From an uncultured Rhizobiaceae group bacterium (GTDB lineage: Bacteria; Pseudomonadota; Alphaproteobacteria; Rhizobiales; Rhizobiaceae), in NCBI GenBank assembly GCA_937958815.1, contig CALGMR010000012.1, forward strand, positions 62,001 through 126,000: a stretch of DNA of 64,000 nt, written 5' to 3'. Below the pieces are notes generated by a model. The model saw only the letters and a program-made list of their open reading frames with translations, ran no database searches and was not told where the DNA came from. The translations under genes and the position numbers were made by a program. Below are positions 34,979 to 45,444 of this stretch, in pieces (the first letter of the stretch is position 1; every line of letters begins with the position of its first letter).

Positions 34979-35661
34979 GCTTTTTGTTCCAGAGCTTTAA
35001 AAACGTGGACCATCAAAGCACCGGCAAACAGGGGTGTCAGCAAGTTGACGATGGGAATGGACAAAACGACAGCAATCGCCAAACCAGCGATGAAAATTGA
35101 AAATCCGTGTTTCTCGCGCAAAGCATCGACTTCTTGTGCTGATCGGTGACGCAGGGCCGCAAACTGGAAATATTCACGCCCTAGCAGATAGCCGTTCACA
35201 AGAAAGAAGATGATAAACCCAAGCCCCAGAAAAATCACTAAGAGAAGTGCGATCAGGTTCGCGATCAAAACAAGACCCAGGAAACGCGCGGTAATGCCGA
35301 CAGATTGCGAAAGGGTCAACGCAGTGCCAGGTGTGTCTGTCGGATAGTGATCTTTTTCCACGGCCTCGGCGATTTCATCTAAAAACACGCCTGCAAAAAC
35401 AGATGTGACGGGGGCGATCAAAAACCCCATAACGAGAACGAGACTGATGCCCAACACCCATGCAATTGTTGTCACGATCCAAGATTGAGCGCCAATAAGC
35501 GGAATAATGAACGCTGTGGCTAAGGCATCGAATAAAAACCATGCCCCAATAAACAATACGATTGTCAGACCAATCGATTTCCAAAGAACAGATCGAAATG
35601 GTGGGGAGAACAATTGTTTGAGTGTCAGGGACACGGCATTGAAAATCATGGAATCAGTCAT
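34975..35661 (-). CDS. EI24/CysZ-like integral membrane protein
   Basis: This 228-residue protein has the EI24 domain shared with CysZ sulfate transporters. It has about five hydrophobic segments, including SIGLTIVLFIGAWFLFD, the conserved FLDEIAEAVEKDHYP loop near residue 85 and IAGLAIAVVLSIPIVNLLTPLFAGA near the end. The ATG at 35661 is chosen over one 48 bases upstream. Sulfate uptake is only an inference: no cysteine-biosynthesis genes are near. It is divergent from the PfkB kinase, with a perfect inverted repeat in the gap. Confidence 0.75.
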   Translation of the reverse strand: MTDSMIFNAVSLTLKQLFSPPFRSVLWKSIGLTIVLFIGAWFLFDALATAFIIPLIGAQSWIVTTIAWVLGISLVLVMGFLIAPVTSVFAGVFLDEIAEAVEKDHYPTDTPGTALTLSQSVGITARFLGLVLIANLIALLLVIFLGLGFIIFFLVNGYLLGREYFQFAALRHRSAQEVDALREKHGFSIFIAGLAIAVVLSIPIVNLLTPLFAGALMVHVFKALEQKA

Positions 35662-35726
35662 ATTGGTGGGCTTGTCGTGTTTTAAATGGGAACGATCTGC
35701 GCTGAACACAATGGTTCTTTACAAAC

Positions 35727-35752
35727 AAGCTTTCCATTCGCCTTGAAAGCTT
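35727..35752. repeat. Inverted repeat in the EI24-pfkB divergent gap
   Basis: AAGCTTTC (35727-35734) and GAAAGCTT (35745-35752) are perfect 8-bp arms 10 bases apart, between two divergent genes. It could be an operator serving either side or a small hairpin. No known regulator is assigned. Confidence 0.4.
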
Positions 35753-35790
35753 TTAGGTCAGTGCAAATTTTGTGAAAAGTGAACCCTATT

Positions 35791-36786
35791 ATGTCGGACA
35801 CCAAATATGACGTTTTGACCGTCGGCAACGCAATTGTGGATATCATTGCACGTGCTGAAGAAGATTTTCTCGTGCGTGAAAATATCACCAAGGCCGCAAT
35901 GAATTTGATTGACGCGGATCGCGCCGAGCATCTTTATGCTGCCATGGGGCCTGCAACTGAAGCCTCGGGCGGAAGCGCAGGCAATACGGCAGCAGGAATT
36001 GCAAGTCTTGGCGGTAAAGCGGCCTATTTTGGCAAGGTTTCCAATGATCACCTCGGCACCGTTTTTACCCATGACATTCGCGCCATTGGTGTTGATTTTG
36101 ACGTGGCCCCTTTGGAGGGCACACCCCCAACGGCACGCTCCATGATTTTTGTGACGCCCGATGGCGAGCGCACTATGAACACATATTTGGGTGCCTGCGT
36201 GGAATTTGGTCCCGAAGATGTGGACGCTGATGTGGTGGCACAAAGTCAGGTCACCTATTTTGAAGGCTATTTGTGGGACCCACCACGTGCAAAAGATGCC
36301 ATTCGTTTGTGCGCCAATATTGCGCACGACAACAGCCGTAAAGTGGCTATCACTTTGTCAGATTCATTTTGTGTAGATCGTTTCCGTTCTGAGTTTTTGG
36401 AGCTGATGCGGTCAGGAACAGTCGACATGATTTTTGCAAATGATGCAGAACTGAAGTCACTTTATGAAACCAGCGATCTGAACTCCGCTGTTGCAGCAGT
36501 GCAATCAGATATTCCATTGGCGGCTGTGACTTTGGGGGAGAAAGGTTCGCTTGTTGTCACTGAAGGTGAAACAGTCGAAGTTCCTGCCCAGAACATTGTG
36601 AAACTCGAAGATACAACAGGCGCTGGTGACCTCTATGCATCAGGCTTTTTGCATGGTCTTACCACAGGTAGATCTATGGCTGATTGCGCCCGCATCGGTG
36701 GCCTGGCTGCAGCAGAAGTTATTCAGCACATTGGACCACGTCCGCAGGTTTCATTGAAAGATTTGTTGGGTCAATCAGGAATCTAA
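35791..36786 (+). CDS. PfkB-family carbohydrate/adenosine kinase
   Basis: This 331-residue kinase resembles the adenosine-kinase branch of the PfkB family widespread in alphaproteobacteria. GNAIVDIIA lies at the N-terminus, [17 protein letters not shown] (about residues 59-75) is PfkB signature 1, and [16 protein letters not shown] with catalytic base D280 is signature 2. Adenosine phosphorylation would fit with ahcY, which releases adenosine, but the substrate is not proven. A GTG 12 bases upstream of the ATG is less likely. The 3' end overlaps mutS by 12 bases. Confidence 0.85.
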   Translation: MSDTKYDVLTVGNAIVDIIARAEEDFLVRENITKAAMNLIDADRAEHLYAAMGPATEASGGSAGNTAAGIASLGGKAAYFGKVSNDHLGTVFTHDIRAIGVDFDVAPLEGTPPTARSMIFVTPDGERTMNTYLGACVEFGPEDVDADVVAQSQVTYFEGYLWDPPRAKDAIRLCANIAHDNSRKVAITLSDSFCVDRFRSEFLELMRSGTVDMIFANDAELKSLYETSDLNSAVAAVQSDIPLAAVTLGEKGSLVVTEGETVEVPAQNIVKLEDTTGAGDLYASGFLHGLTTGRSMADCARIGGLAAAEVIQHIGPRPQVSLKDLLGQSGI

Positions 36787-39471
36787 AGACTTTAAAACGT
36801 AAAGCGCCTCGAGAGCTTCTCGGGGCGTAAGTTCGTCTGGATTGATGCTCAACAATTTCTCACGAAGCTCTGAAGCGACGGTGGAGCGCTCGGGTTTTGG
36901 TTCGGCTTGGGCAGAAAACAATGGCAAATCATCAATAAGAGTATTGGAGGGGCTTTCTCGATTCTGGCTTTCCAATTGCTCCAAGACACTGCGTGATCGT
37001 TCGACGACAGCGCTCGGCAGGCCGGCCAATTTTGCGACTTGAATGCCGTAAGAACGGTCGGCACTGCCTTCGATGACTTCGTGCAAAAACACCACATCGC
37101 CGTCCCATTCCTTGACGCTCATTGTCACATTAGAAAGTCGGTTAAGTTTTGAAGAAAGCGCGGTGAGTTCATGATAGTGGGTGGCAAACAGAGTCCGGCT
37201 CTTGTTGACCTCGTGCAGATGCTCAATTGCAGCCCAAGCGATGGACAATCCATCAAAAGTGGCGGTGCCACGGCCAATTTCATCAAGAATAACAAGCGAC
37301 CGTTCACCCGCTTGATTGAGAATGGCAGCAGTTTCAACCATTTCCACCATGAAGGTTGAACGCCCACGCGCAAGATCGTCTGCCGCACCCACACGAGAGA
37401 ACAATCGATCAACAACACCAATATGCGCACTGCCAGCTGGGACAAATGACCCCATTTGTGCAAGCAGAGCAATCAAAGCGTTTTGTCTCAGGAAAGTAGA
37501 TTTACCACCCATATTGGGTCCTGTGAGCAACCACAACTTGCCGGCATCTTCACCACTCAATTGAGTGTCATTCGCGACAAACGGGTTGGCTGCTTGTTTG
37601 CGCAGACTTTGTTCTACCACTGGGTGGCGTCCTGCGACGATATCAAACGCCAGACTGTTGTCGATTTTAGGGCGCACATATCCTTGTTCTTCGGCAAGTT
37701 CTGCCAATGCGTTGGCCACATCAAGTTCTGCCAATGCTGAACTGATTGACTGCAGTGTAGCAGCCTCTTGAACCACAGCATTTTGCAGTCGCTCAAAATG
37801 TTGCAATTCGATTTGTATGGATTTTCCCGCCGCGTTTGCAATACGACTTTCTAAATCTGCCAGCTCTGTTGTGGTGAATCGCATCGCGTTTGCCATGGTC
37901 TGACGATGGATAAAGCGATCTTTGTCATCTTGCAGTGCACCGGCATTGAGCGCAGTGACTTCAATGAAATAACCCAGAACATTGTTGTGTTTGATTTTAA
38001 GGTTTTTTACCCCTGTATCTTCTGAATAGCTTGATTGAAGCCCGGCAATCACGCGACGACTTTCTTGGCTTAACGTACGAAGGTCATCCAAATCCTGATC
38101 AAAACCATGTTTTATGAAACCGCCATCGCGCGCCAAGAGCGGCAGTTCATCATCAAGAGCTTCGCTTAAATCATTCAGCAAATTTCGCGGCAATGCGCAG
38201 ATCGTATCCATTTGCTTTTGTGTGTTGGCGGGCAGTGTCAGGTCTTTTTCTTTGAGCAAGAGCGCAAGCTTTTGAGCTGCAACCAATCCATTCGCGATGG
38301 CCAACATATCGCGCGGCCCACCACGATTGAGCGACAGACGTGACAGTGCACGCGGCATGTCGGGCATGCCCTTCAACGTTTCGCGCAGGTTTCTGCGCAA
38401 TCGATCTTCCGCCAAGGCGAATGACACTTCATCATGCCGCGCTGATATGAACTCCACGTGGGTCAAAGGGCTCATCAATCGTTCTGCCAACAAACGTGCA
38501 CCGCCACCTGAAATCGTGCGATCTATTGTTTTCAACAAAGAGCCGTCTCGTTGGCCGCTGAGAGTCTGTGTCAGTTCCAGATTGGCGCGGGTGGCGGCAT
38601 CAATATAAACCGTTTGGGCTGTTTCTTCGCGCTGCGGTCGTTGTAGAACTGGTCGCTCACCAATCTGCGTTTTTTCAATATAGTTGATTGCAGCATTGGC
38701 GGCTGACAATTCAGCACGTGAAAATTGGCCGAATCCATCCAGTGTGGTGACTTGATAGAAGCGTTGAAGGTTTTGTTCTGCACGTGAAGAATCAAACACT
38801 GCTGACGGTTGCGGTTGAACAGCGCATTCCGTCATCTCCAAAGCAAGCTTCAAATCATGGTCGTCAAAAACGCTGTCAGACACCACCAGTTCCCGCGGCC
38901 TGATACGAGCTATGTCTGCCGACAAAGTGGCAGAACCGCATTCAATAAGGCGAAAACTGCCAGTTGAAATGTCGACGGCGGCAATCGCATAGGTGTCGCC
39001 CGATGTTCCACCTCGCACTCTGGCAAGTGTTGCAAATATATTGGTGCTGCCAGGTTCAAGCAATCGATCTTCAGTGATTGTGCCCGGTGTCACAAGACGC
39101 ACAACGTCTCGCTTCACGACAGATTTCGATCCCCGCTTTTTGGCCTCAGAAGGGTCTTCCATTTGTTCGCAAACAGCGACCCGATGCCCAAATGCAATCA
39201 GTTTTTGCAAATAGTCGTCGGCAGCATGAACAGGCACGCCGCACATGGGAATATCTTCACCCAGATGTTTTCCGCGTTTGGTCAGTGTGATGCCAAGGGC
39301 GCGTGAAGCAATTTCAGCATCTGCGAAAAACAATTCGTAGAAGTCGCCCATGCGATAGAACAAAAGCGAATCTGGGTTCGTCGCTTTGATCTCGATATAC
39401 TGCGCCATCATTGGTGTAGGTGGCGGATGGTTTTCTGCAGATTGCGCTGAGGGTGATTCAGATGAACTCAT
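36775..39471 (-). CDS. mutS: DNA mismatch repair protein MutS
   Basis: MutS recognises mismatches and recruits MutL. The product (898 residues from this start) has the mismatch-reading Phe-x-Glu in MGDFYELF near residue 40, the clamp and lever domains, and the ABC ATPase with Walker [10 protein letters not shown] (about 650-658), the Walker B segment [18 protein letters not shown] and the FATHYHELT switch. A longer form starting at 39543 is possible; the region between is not conserved. The C-terminus overlaps the PfkB gene by 12 bases in convergent orientation. Confidence 0.96.
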   Translation of the reverse strand: MSSSESPSAQSAENHPPPTPMMAQYIEIKATNPDSLLFYRMGDFYELFFADAEIASRALGITLTKRGKHLGEDIPMCGVPVHAADDYLQKLIAFGHRVAVCEQMEDPSEAKKRGSKSVVKRDVVRLVTPGTITEDRLLEPGSTNIFATLARVRGGTSGDTYAIAAVDISTGSFRLIECGSATLSADIARIRPRELVVSDSVFDDHDLKLALEMTECAVQPQPSAVFDSSRAEQNLQRFYQVTTLDGFGQFSRAELSAANAAINYIEKTQIGERPVLQRPQREETAQTVYIDAATRANLELTQTLSGQRDGSLLKTIDRTISGGGARLLAERLMSPLTHVEFISARHDEVSFALAEDRLRRNLRETLKGMPDMPRALSRLSLNRGGPRDMLAIANGLVAAQKLALLLKEKDLTLPANTQKQMDTICALPRNLLNDLSEALDDELPLLARDGGFIKHGFDQDLDDLRTLSQESRRVIAGLQSSYSEDTGVKNLKIKHNNVLGYFIEVTALNAGALQDDKDRFIHRQTMANAMRFTTTELADLESRIANAAGKSIQIELQHFERLQNAVVQEAATLQSISSALAELDVANALAELAEEQGYVRPKIDNSLAFDIVAGRHPVVEQSLRKQAANPFVANDTQLSGEDAGKLWLLTGPNMGGKSTFLRQNALIALLAQMGSFVPAGSAHIGVVDRLFSRVGAADDLARGRSTFMVEMVETAAILNQAGERSLVILDEIGRGTATFDGLSIAWAAIEHLHEVNKSRTLFATHYHELTALSSKLNRLSNVTMSVKEWDGDVVFLHEVIEGSADRSYGIQVAKLAGLPSAVVERSRSVLEQLESQNRESPSNTLIDDLPLFSAQAEPKPERSTVASELREKLLSINPDELTPREALEALYVLKSLDS

Positions 39472-39604
39472 AACTTGTTCTGGGTCCGGCGGCGCAAAAG
39501 AATGATTATGTCTTAGCAAACCATTCCTTAGGGCGCGAATCATCGCGCTTCATCAAGCAATCGAACTTGTGGATGGATTTTGCAAGGTGTGTGATATTCA
39601 CAAA

Positions 39605-40450
39605 TTATGCAGCAAATCTCGATGCATCTTTGCCGTAGTGTGAGAGATAGCGCGGAGCAATATCGGCAACCTTTAAAGCCACCAAAACGTCAATTGTCTT
39701 GAATTGATGATCGACAACAGCATGAGTTCCAATTTTGGCACCAACCCGAAGATAGCCTTTCAACAAAGGAGGCAGGCCAGCAACAACACGGCGAACGTCA
39801 CCTTGAGCTTCAAAGGGTATGCGCCCTAGATCGATCCCATATTTCGATTGGGCAATACAATCTTCACCTGGGTTCAATTTTGCGCGGTTAGCAAGCCATC
39901 CAAGGGATGCTGAATGTTGGGCTAGATCGGTGCCCTGAAACGATGCGCACCCAAACAAAATATCGATCTTGTTGTCCAAAACATATGACCACAAACCCTG
40001 CCACATAAGTTCCATCACGCGTTTTGAACGGTGCTCTTTGAGAACACACGATCTTCCCAATTCCAGAAACCGATGCTCGTTGTTGTTCTGCAATAAGGGT
40101 GAAATATTGAATTCCGACTGGGTGTAGAATCCACCGCACAATCGCGCTTGTCGATCCGAAAGCAGGCGGTATGTGCCAATGATGTTTTCAGTGCCGTTCG
40201 AGTGTTCAATCACAAGCAAATGGTCGCAATATTTGTCGAACCGGTCTTTGTCTCGTTTAAGCAGCTTGGTGCGGCGATTGGCAGTGGCTCCCAATTCTTC
40301 ATAAAACACTTGGTAGCGGATTTCCTGTGCTTTGCGCACTTCTGTCGCGGATCGCGCTAGCCTCGTTTCCAAATTCCCGATGCGGCCCAAGACACGGGCC
40401 TTGGCGTCAAAGGAATGGCGATTGATGAAACCTATGCGGCTGGAAACCAT
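39605..40450 (-). CDS. OlsB-like acyltransferase (GNAT/hemolysin type)
   Basis: This 281-residue protein resembles OlsB, the N-acyltransferase that adds a 3-hydroxy fatty acid to ornithine in ornithine-lipid synthesis. Family features include RYQVFYEELGA near residue 50, an RDKDRFDKYCDHLLV segment, the FLELGRSCVLKEHR stretch and the C-terminal LPPLLKGYLRVGAKIG. No olsA gene is adjacent, although a PlsC-type acyltransferase is encoded at 58970-59758. The ATG at 40450 is used; a TTG 15 bases earlier is less likely. A candidate promoter lies at 40493-40521. Confidence 0.8.
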   Translation of the reverse strand: MVSSRIGFINRHSFDAKARVLGRIGNLETRLARSATEVRKAQEIRYQVFYEELGATANRRTKLLKRDKDRFDKYCDHLLVIEHSNGTENIIGTYRLLSDRQARLCGGFYTQSEFNISPLLQNNNEHRFLELGRSCVLKEHRSKRVMELMWQGLWSYVLDNKIDILFGCASFQGTDLAQHSASLGWLANRAKLNPGEDCIAQSKYGIDLGRIPFEAQGDVRRVVAGLPPLLKGYLRVGAKIGTHAVVDHQFKTIDVLVALKVADIAPRYLSHYGKDASRFAA

Positions 40451-40492
40451 GAGAAACGTGCCCAACTTTCTTCAACAGTCTAAGATAACTTT

Positions 40493-40521
40493 ACTATTGT
40501 GACACCAAAATGTCAGTTCAA
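40493..40521 (-). promoter_or_regulatory. Candidate promoter of the OlsB-like gene
   Basis: On the minus strand TTGAAC (40521-40516) and AATAGT (40498-40493) are 17 bases apart. The spacer holds a 5-bp inverted repeat (TGACA and TGTCA). Transcription would start about 36 bases before the ATG. Confidence 0.4.
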
Positions 40522-40524
40522 GCT

Positions 40525-42786
40525 TCAGGCTGAAATTTCGATTTCATCATTAGAGAAATTCGACAGGATTTTGGTAACATCATCGAAGTCTAATGGTTTA
40601 AGCAGAAAGTCATCCGCACCTGCGTCCAGCGCATTTGTTTGCGAAACGTCTTGGTTGTCGGCGGACAGGACCACAATCGGCGTTTTGCCAAGTCCCATGT
40701 CAGATTCATATTTTCGAATGGAGCGGATAGAAGTTGTTCCGTCACAGACAGGCATATGCAAATCCATCAACACTATATCAAATGAAGAAGCAGGATGGTT
40801 GCGCGCAAAGAGCTCGTACGCTTTCTCCCCATTTTCTGCGTGAGTGACCCGATGGCCAAGTTTCCCCAAAAGAGATGTGGCAAGCAGCGTATTGATTGGA
40901 TTGTCTTCTGCTAAAAGTATGTTCAAAGATTTCCCGCTTTGCATGTTGATATCAATTTTTGTTTGGCGCTTCTCTGTATCTGCTGGTTCTTGCCCAAGTT
41001 GATTGTAAAGCGCGTTTTTCAAACTGTTTGAGCGAACAGGCCACGTGAGCCAACCGTCATATAAACCGTCTCCTTGATCGCGCGTTTCGCCACGAGCAGC
41101 TTCCAGACAAAGAACTCGGGTTGATTGACCCAAAGCGTTGCGAATGTCGTCTACCCACTGGGGTGAGACATCAAACGCGCTGTCCACAATTACCACTGAA
41201 TTATTGGGGCAAGTGGCTGCGATCAAATCCAGATTTTCAACAGAATTGGCCGTGATGACTTTGCGACAATATTGATAGGCCGTTTGAGTGATTGCATCGC
41301 GCGCTGGCGTTTGTGGCATTGCAAGAATGACGCAATCGATTTTGTCTTCAACTGGCTCAACAATGTCATCGGGCTCCAATGGCAAGTTGAATTGAAAAAT
41401 CGTGCCTTCACCCAATTGGCTGTCAACTTCAATTCTACCGCCCATGAGCCCCACGATATCTTGGGAAATTGCCAAACCAAGTCCAGCACCTTCATGCGGT
41501 CTGTTGGCGCCAGAATCCACTTGTGCAAAAGCATTGAAGATTTTTTCAATATCTTGTGGTGCAATTCCAGGGCCGCTGTCTTTGACAGAAACGCACATGG
41601 TTGGGTTTTTCTTGTGATCAGGTTTTTCAAGCCTGACTTTGATAGCAACGCCACCAGAATCGGTGAACTTAAGGGCATTGCCTGCCAAGTTTATGAGCAC
41701 TTGTTTCAGGCGCGCACCATCTAGTGACACACAATCGGAAATGCGCGCATCAACATGGCTGGCAATCGTAATGTTTTTCTGCCGCGCATGGTCGCTCAAG
41801 AGTTCGCACACATCTTCCACCAGCCGCACCAAATTGGTGGGTGATTTAGAAACGATCATATGACCCGTTTCCAATTGTGCTTGATCTAACAAATCTTCGA
41901 TGAGGGTCAGAAGCGTTTGGCCTGATGTTTCTATTGCTTGCAGATGATCTGATTGCGTGGATGTCAGCTTTGAATCTTGAAGCAATTTTGTCATGCCCAA
42001 GATTCCGCTCAAAGGCGTTCTGATTTCATGGCTGACCATGCCAAGAAAACGAGATTTGGCATCGCTGGCTTGCAGAGCTTCAGCGGCTTTGGTTTCCAAC
42101 AATTTCTCGTGCTGTTTGCGTTCTGTGATATCGCGGCCAATGGATCGTGTTCCAGAATCGCCCGTGTCAAAATCTCGGATCACCAAGTCTGCCCAAGCAA
42201 ACCAACGGGGGCCAAGTTTGGTGACGACTTCCACATCGCGAACAAGGTTTGCGCCAGTTTCGTCAAATGTACCGATTTGGAAGTCTGGCAATTGGGAAGG
42301 GTCGTCAAAATATTTGGCAAAAACAGAGTTGGAAAACGTGATGTTTCCCATTCCGTTTCTGTGAATTACGACATCGCCAAAGGCCTCAGATGCAGAGCGG
42401 TGAATGTCTTCACTTTCGCGAATTTCCCAAGACTGATCTTCTAAAGTTTCCAAACGCTCAGCAAGTTTTAGTGTTTGAGCGGAGAGTGCATCAGGTTTGG
42501 AAGATGAACTGATATTCAACGAGAAGACATGCGCTGTAATGGCATAAATTGCGATGGAAACCAGATTCGCCGTTGCTGCAATTGTTGGAGAGATGAAATC
42601 AAAAACCGCCAAACCGAGCAAAGCAGAGCTGAACGCGAGCAATAATAAAAGACCCCGATTATGCGGCCTGCTTCGATGTTTCAAAACCTCTGATCGCACA
42701 CGTTTCTTCGAGCGCCATTGGGCCTCTGCCTGCTCAGGATTTTCGCTTTGGGTATCTGGCTCGGTATTCATGCATTTAAAATGCAT
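40525..42786 (-). CDS. Hybrid sensor histidine kinase/response regulator
   Basis: This 753-residue inner-membrane sensor has two membrane helices (about residues 45-66 and 71-92) with almost no periplasmic loop, a short coiled region, a PAS domain (about 125-230), a HisKA domain with H253 (MVSHEIRTPL), an ATPase domain (LINLAGNALKF, DSGPGIAP, GAGLGLAIS), a degenerate receiver-like segment (about 485-600) and a C-terminal receiver with D675 (LMDLHMP) and K730. No HPt domain or response regulator is adjacent, so its partners lie elsewhere. The ATG at 42786 sits in an inverted repeat; the ATG at 42771 is the alternative. Confidence 0.88.
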   Translation of the reverse strand: MHFKCMNTEPDTQSENPEQAEAQWRSKKRVRSEVLKHRSRPHNRGLLLLLAFSSALLGLAVFDFISPTIAATANLVSIAIYAITAHVFSLNISSSSKPDALSAQTLKLAERLETLEDQSWEIRESEDIHRSASEAFGDVVIHRNGMGNITFSNSVFAKYFDDPSQLPDFQIGTFDETGANLVRDVEVVTKLGPRWFAWADLVIRDFDTGDSGTRSIGRDITERKQHEKLLETKAAEALQASDAKSRFLGMVSHEIRTPLSGILGMTKLLQDSKLTSTQSDHLQAIETSGQTLLTLIEDLLDQAQLETGHMIVSKSPTNLVRLVEDVCELLSDHARQKNITIASHVDARISDCVSLDGARLKQVLINLAGNALKFTDSGGVAIKVRLEKPDHKKNPTMCVSVKDSGPGIAPQDIEKIFNAFAQVDSGANRPHEGAGLGLAISQDIVGLMGGRIEVDSQLGEGTIFQFNLPLEPDDIVEPVEDKIDCVILAMPQTPARDAITQTAYQYCRKVITANSVENLDLIAATCPNNSVVIVDSAFDVSPQWVDDIRNALGQSTRVLCLEAARGETRDQGDGLYDGWLTWPVRSNSLKNALYNQLGQEPADTEKRQTKIDINMQSGKSLNILLAEDNPINTLLATSLLGKLGHRVTHAENGEKAYELFARNHPASSFDIVLMDLHMPVCDGTTSIRSIRKYESDMGLGKTPIVVLSADNQDVSQTNALDAGADDFLLKPLDFDDVTKILSNFSNDEIEISA
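42770..42786. repeat. Palindrome covering the hybrid kinase start codon
   Basis: ATGCATTT (42770-42777) and AAATGCAT (42779-42786) are perfect 8-bp arms around one base. The repeat carries both candidate start codons of the kinase gene, one at each end. It may be a repressor site or a structure that blocks initiation. Confidence 0.45.
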
Positions 42787-42827
42787 CGTTTGGGTTGATA
42801 TTTGTTTACCAATAGGAGGTCATTACC

Positions 42828-44348
42828 TCAGGCGGCTTGGCTTAACCGTTCCCCTGCCATCCGATAGGAAATTGCTTCTGCTAAATGTATTCGACCAACG
42901 GTATCATGGTCGTCTAGATCAGCGAGTGTTCGTGCGACTTTCAGAATTCGGTGATAACCCCGCGCGGAAAACTTCATTCCTTCGGCGGCATCTTGCAAAA
43001 GCTTTTGTCCCCCAGCGTCCGGTTGCGCAAATTTTTCAATAGCTGTGTTGTTTGCTGCTGCGTTCGTCAAAGAATCGTCGCCATATCTGACGGCCTGAAT
43101 CTGGCGCGCCTTTAAGACGCGTTCTGCAACGCTGGCACTGGATTCACTTTGGGATGGAGCGATGAGATCGCTGGCCGTTACGGCTGGCACTTCTACGCGA
43201 AGATCAATGCGATCAAGCAAGGGGCCGGATATACGTGCTTGGTAATCTGATGCGCATCGTGCGCCTCGACGGCATGTATGGCCAGGCTCTCCGGCCATGC
43301 CACATCGACAAGGATTCATGGCAGCAATCAATTGCAAGCGGCTGGGATAGGAAACACGATGGTTGGCGCGTGCAATCACGGTCTCTCCAGTTTCCAAAGG
43401 TTGCCGCAAACTGTCCAAAACTTGAGGTGTGAACTCGGGAAATTCATCCAGAAACAATACACCATTATGCGCCATGGAGACCTCGCCAGGTTTGGCTTTC
43501 AATCCGCCGCCCACCATGGCCGCCATTGAGGCTGAATGGTGAGGTGCACGAAACGGTCTGGTGGATGATAATTTCCCGTCAGCAATTGTTCCTGCAATGG
43601 ACGCAATCATGGAGACTTCAAGAAGCTCTTTCGGCTGAAGTGGCGGCAGGATTGATGGCAGGCGCGAAGCCAACATGCTTTTGCCCGATCCTGGAGGACC
43701 AACGAACAATAGATTGTGCCCGCCAGCGGCTGCGACTTCCAACGCGCGCTTGGCTGTTTCTTGCCCTCGTATTTCGCTCAAGTCCCCTTGCGCATTTATC
43801 TTGTCGCGGATGCCCGCAATCGGGCGGGACAAAACCTGAGTTCCTTTGAAGTGATTGGCGGTTGCAATCAGACTGCGCGGCGCCAGAATATCCATATCAG
43901 GGTCTGCCCATGCGGCTTCGGGGCCAGAGGCAGAAGGGCAAATCAGCCCTTTAGACAACCCATTTGCACCCATTGCAGCGGGCAAAGCGCCTGCGACTGG
44001 CGCAATTGTGCCATCCAGCGCGAGTTCTCCCATAACCACATAATTTTCCAGAGCATCACCTGGAATGGCGCCAATGGCGGCCATGAGTGCCAGGGCGATT
44101 GGCAGATCATAGTGGCTGCCTTCTTTGGGCAAGTCAGCAGGTGCAAGATTAACGGTCACCTTCTTTGCCGGCATTGAAAGGCCTGATGCATGAAGAGCAG
44201 CCTGAACACGTTCACGGCTTTCTGCAACGGCTTTGTCAGCAAGGCCAACAATGCTCATGCCCACATGGCCAGGCGCAACCATCACCTGCACGTCTACAGG
44301 AACGGCTTGAATGCCTTGAAAGGCAATTGTTGTACAGCGGGAAACCAT
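42828..44348 (-). CDS. comM: YifB/ComM-family Mg-chelatase-like AAA ATPase
   Basis: This 506-residue protein has an N-terminal Lon-like domain, a central MoxR/chelatase-type AAA domain with Walker A GPPGSGKS (about 216-223) and NGVLFLDEFPEF, and a C-terminal helical domain with a zinc-type CGMAGEPGHTCRRGARC region and GYHRILKVARTLADL. ComM of competent bacteria is a helicase that aids branch migration of incoming DNA. In non-competent alphaproteobacteria the role is less clear. gshB lies upstream on the same strand, 88 bases away. Confidence 0.9.
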   Translation of the reverse strand: MVSRCTTIAFQGIQAVPVDVQVMVAPGHVGMSIVGLADKAVAESRERVQAALHASGLSMPAKKVTVNLAPADLPKEGSHYDLPIALALMAAIGAIPGDALENYVVMGELALDGTIAPVAGALPAAMGANGLSKGLICPSASGPEAAWADPDMDILAPRSLIATANHFKGTQVLSRPIAGIRDKINAQGDLSEIRGQETAKRALEVAAAGGHNLLFVGPPGSGKSMLASRLPSILPPLQPKELLEVSMIASIAGTIADGKLSSTRPFRAPHHSASMAAMVGGGLKAKPGEVSMAHNGVLFLDEFPEFTPQVLDSLRQPLETGETVIARANHRVSYPSRLQLIAAMNPCRCGMAGEPGHTCRRGARCASDYQARISGPLLDRIDLRVEVPAVTASDLIAPSQSESSASVAERVLKARQIQAVRYGDDSLTNAAANNTAIEKFAQPDAGGQKLLQDAAEGMKFSARGYHRILKVARTLADLDDHDTVGRIHLAEAISYRMAGERLSQAA

Positions 44349-44436
44349 AACTCAACCCCCAAAACTGCTTCTGTCGCACTCTTAGGTTAGTTGAGTTGCC
44401 GTTCTTTGACAAGAACAAAATATGAACAAGATGTCT

Positions 44437-45378
44437 TTAAGTGCGTTTGGCTTCAACAGCGTCCCAAAACAGGGCGGCAATATCTGCGCCACCAAATTTT
44501 TTCACTTCGCGAATTCCGGTGGGTGATGTGACGTTGATTTCGGTCATGTAATCGCCAATCACATCAATGCCAACAAATATGAAACCCCGCCTTTTCAGTT
44601 CGGGGCCGATGGCTGCACAAATTTCTTGCTCGCGCGCAGTAATGTCGATGGCTTCTGCCCGGCCACCCACATGCATGTTGGAGCGGGCTTCGTTGTCAGA
44701 CGGCACACGGTTGATCGCGCCAACAGGTTCACCATCAATCAAAATAATGCGTTTGTCGCCAGCGCGAACTTCTTTCATATAGCGTTGCGCGATAAATGGT
44801 TCTGGCCACGTGTCGTGGAACATTTCCATAAGCGATGACAGGTTTTGATCACCTTCTTGAATGCGAAAAACGCCAGCGCCACCGTTTCCGTAAAGCGGTT
44901 TGATGATGATGTCTTTAAATTCGTCACGGAATTTTTTCACTTCGTCTTCTGAACGTGTGATCAGCGTTTCCGGCATCAGATCTGGAAACTCGGTGACGAA
45001 TATTTTTTCCGGCGCATTGCGCACTTCGGCAGGGTTGTTGGCCACCAGTGTCTTGGGGTGCAAGCGTTCAAGCAAATGCGTCGCAGTGATGTACCCCATG
45101 TGGAAGGGCGGATCTTGACGCATCAAAATCACATCCATGTCCGCCAAATTCTCTTCTTTTGCGACGCCGAGCGAATAGTGGTCGCCTTCAACATCTTGAA
45201 CTGTCACGACTTGGCATTGTGCAAACACACGTCCGTCGCGCATAGACAGTTGATCAACCTCATAATGGTAGAGTTTATGACCTCTCGCTTGCGCTTCAAG
45301 CATGAGGGCAAACGTGGAATCTCCTGCAATTTGCACGGTGGAGATATGGTCCATCTGAACGGCGATACGAAGTGTCAT
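44437..45378 (-). CDS. gshB: Glutathione synthetase
   Basis: GshB adds glycine to gamma-glutamylcysteine to make glutathione. The 313-residue ATP-grasp enzyme begins with [12 protein letters not shown] and contains [20 protein letters not shown] (residue 85 onwards), the [18 protein letters not shown]-binding loop and [13 protein letters not shown] at the end. The ATG at 45378 is canonical; an upstream in-frame start adds 20 unconserved residues. It follows yraN by 66 bases. Glutathione also serves the GST encoded at 24466-25155. Confidence 0.95.
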   Translation of the reverse strand: MTLRIAVQMDHISTVQIAGDSTFALMLEAQARGHKLYHYEVDQLSMRDGRVFAQCQVVTVQDVEGDHYSLGVAKEENLADMDVILMRQDPPFHMGYITATHLLERLHPKTLVANNPAEVRNAPEKIFVTEFPDLMPETLITRSEDEVKKFRDEFKDIIIKPLYGNGGAGVFRIQEGDQNLSSLMEMFHDTWPEPFIAQRYMKEVRAGDKRIILIDGEPVGAINRVPSDNEARSNMHVGGRAEAIDITAREQEICAAIGPELKRRGFIFVGIDVIGDYMTEINVTSPTGIREVKKFGGADIAALFWDAVEAKRT

Positions 45379-45444
45379 TCTAAAAAGTGTCCGTCTAAAA
45401 TCTGAGTTTCTATGTAAGGTGCATTTGCCGTGCTGCAAACTGTT

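Noticed and set aside
36805..36827. A 10-bp hairpin just beyond the PfkB stop codon, inside mutS
   Set aside because: No T-run follows on the plus strand, and the sequence encodes the MutS C-terminus. It may be a coincidence of coding sequence.
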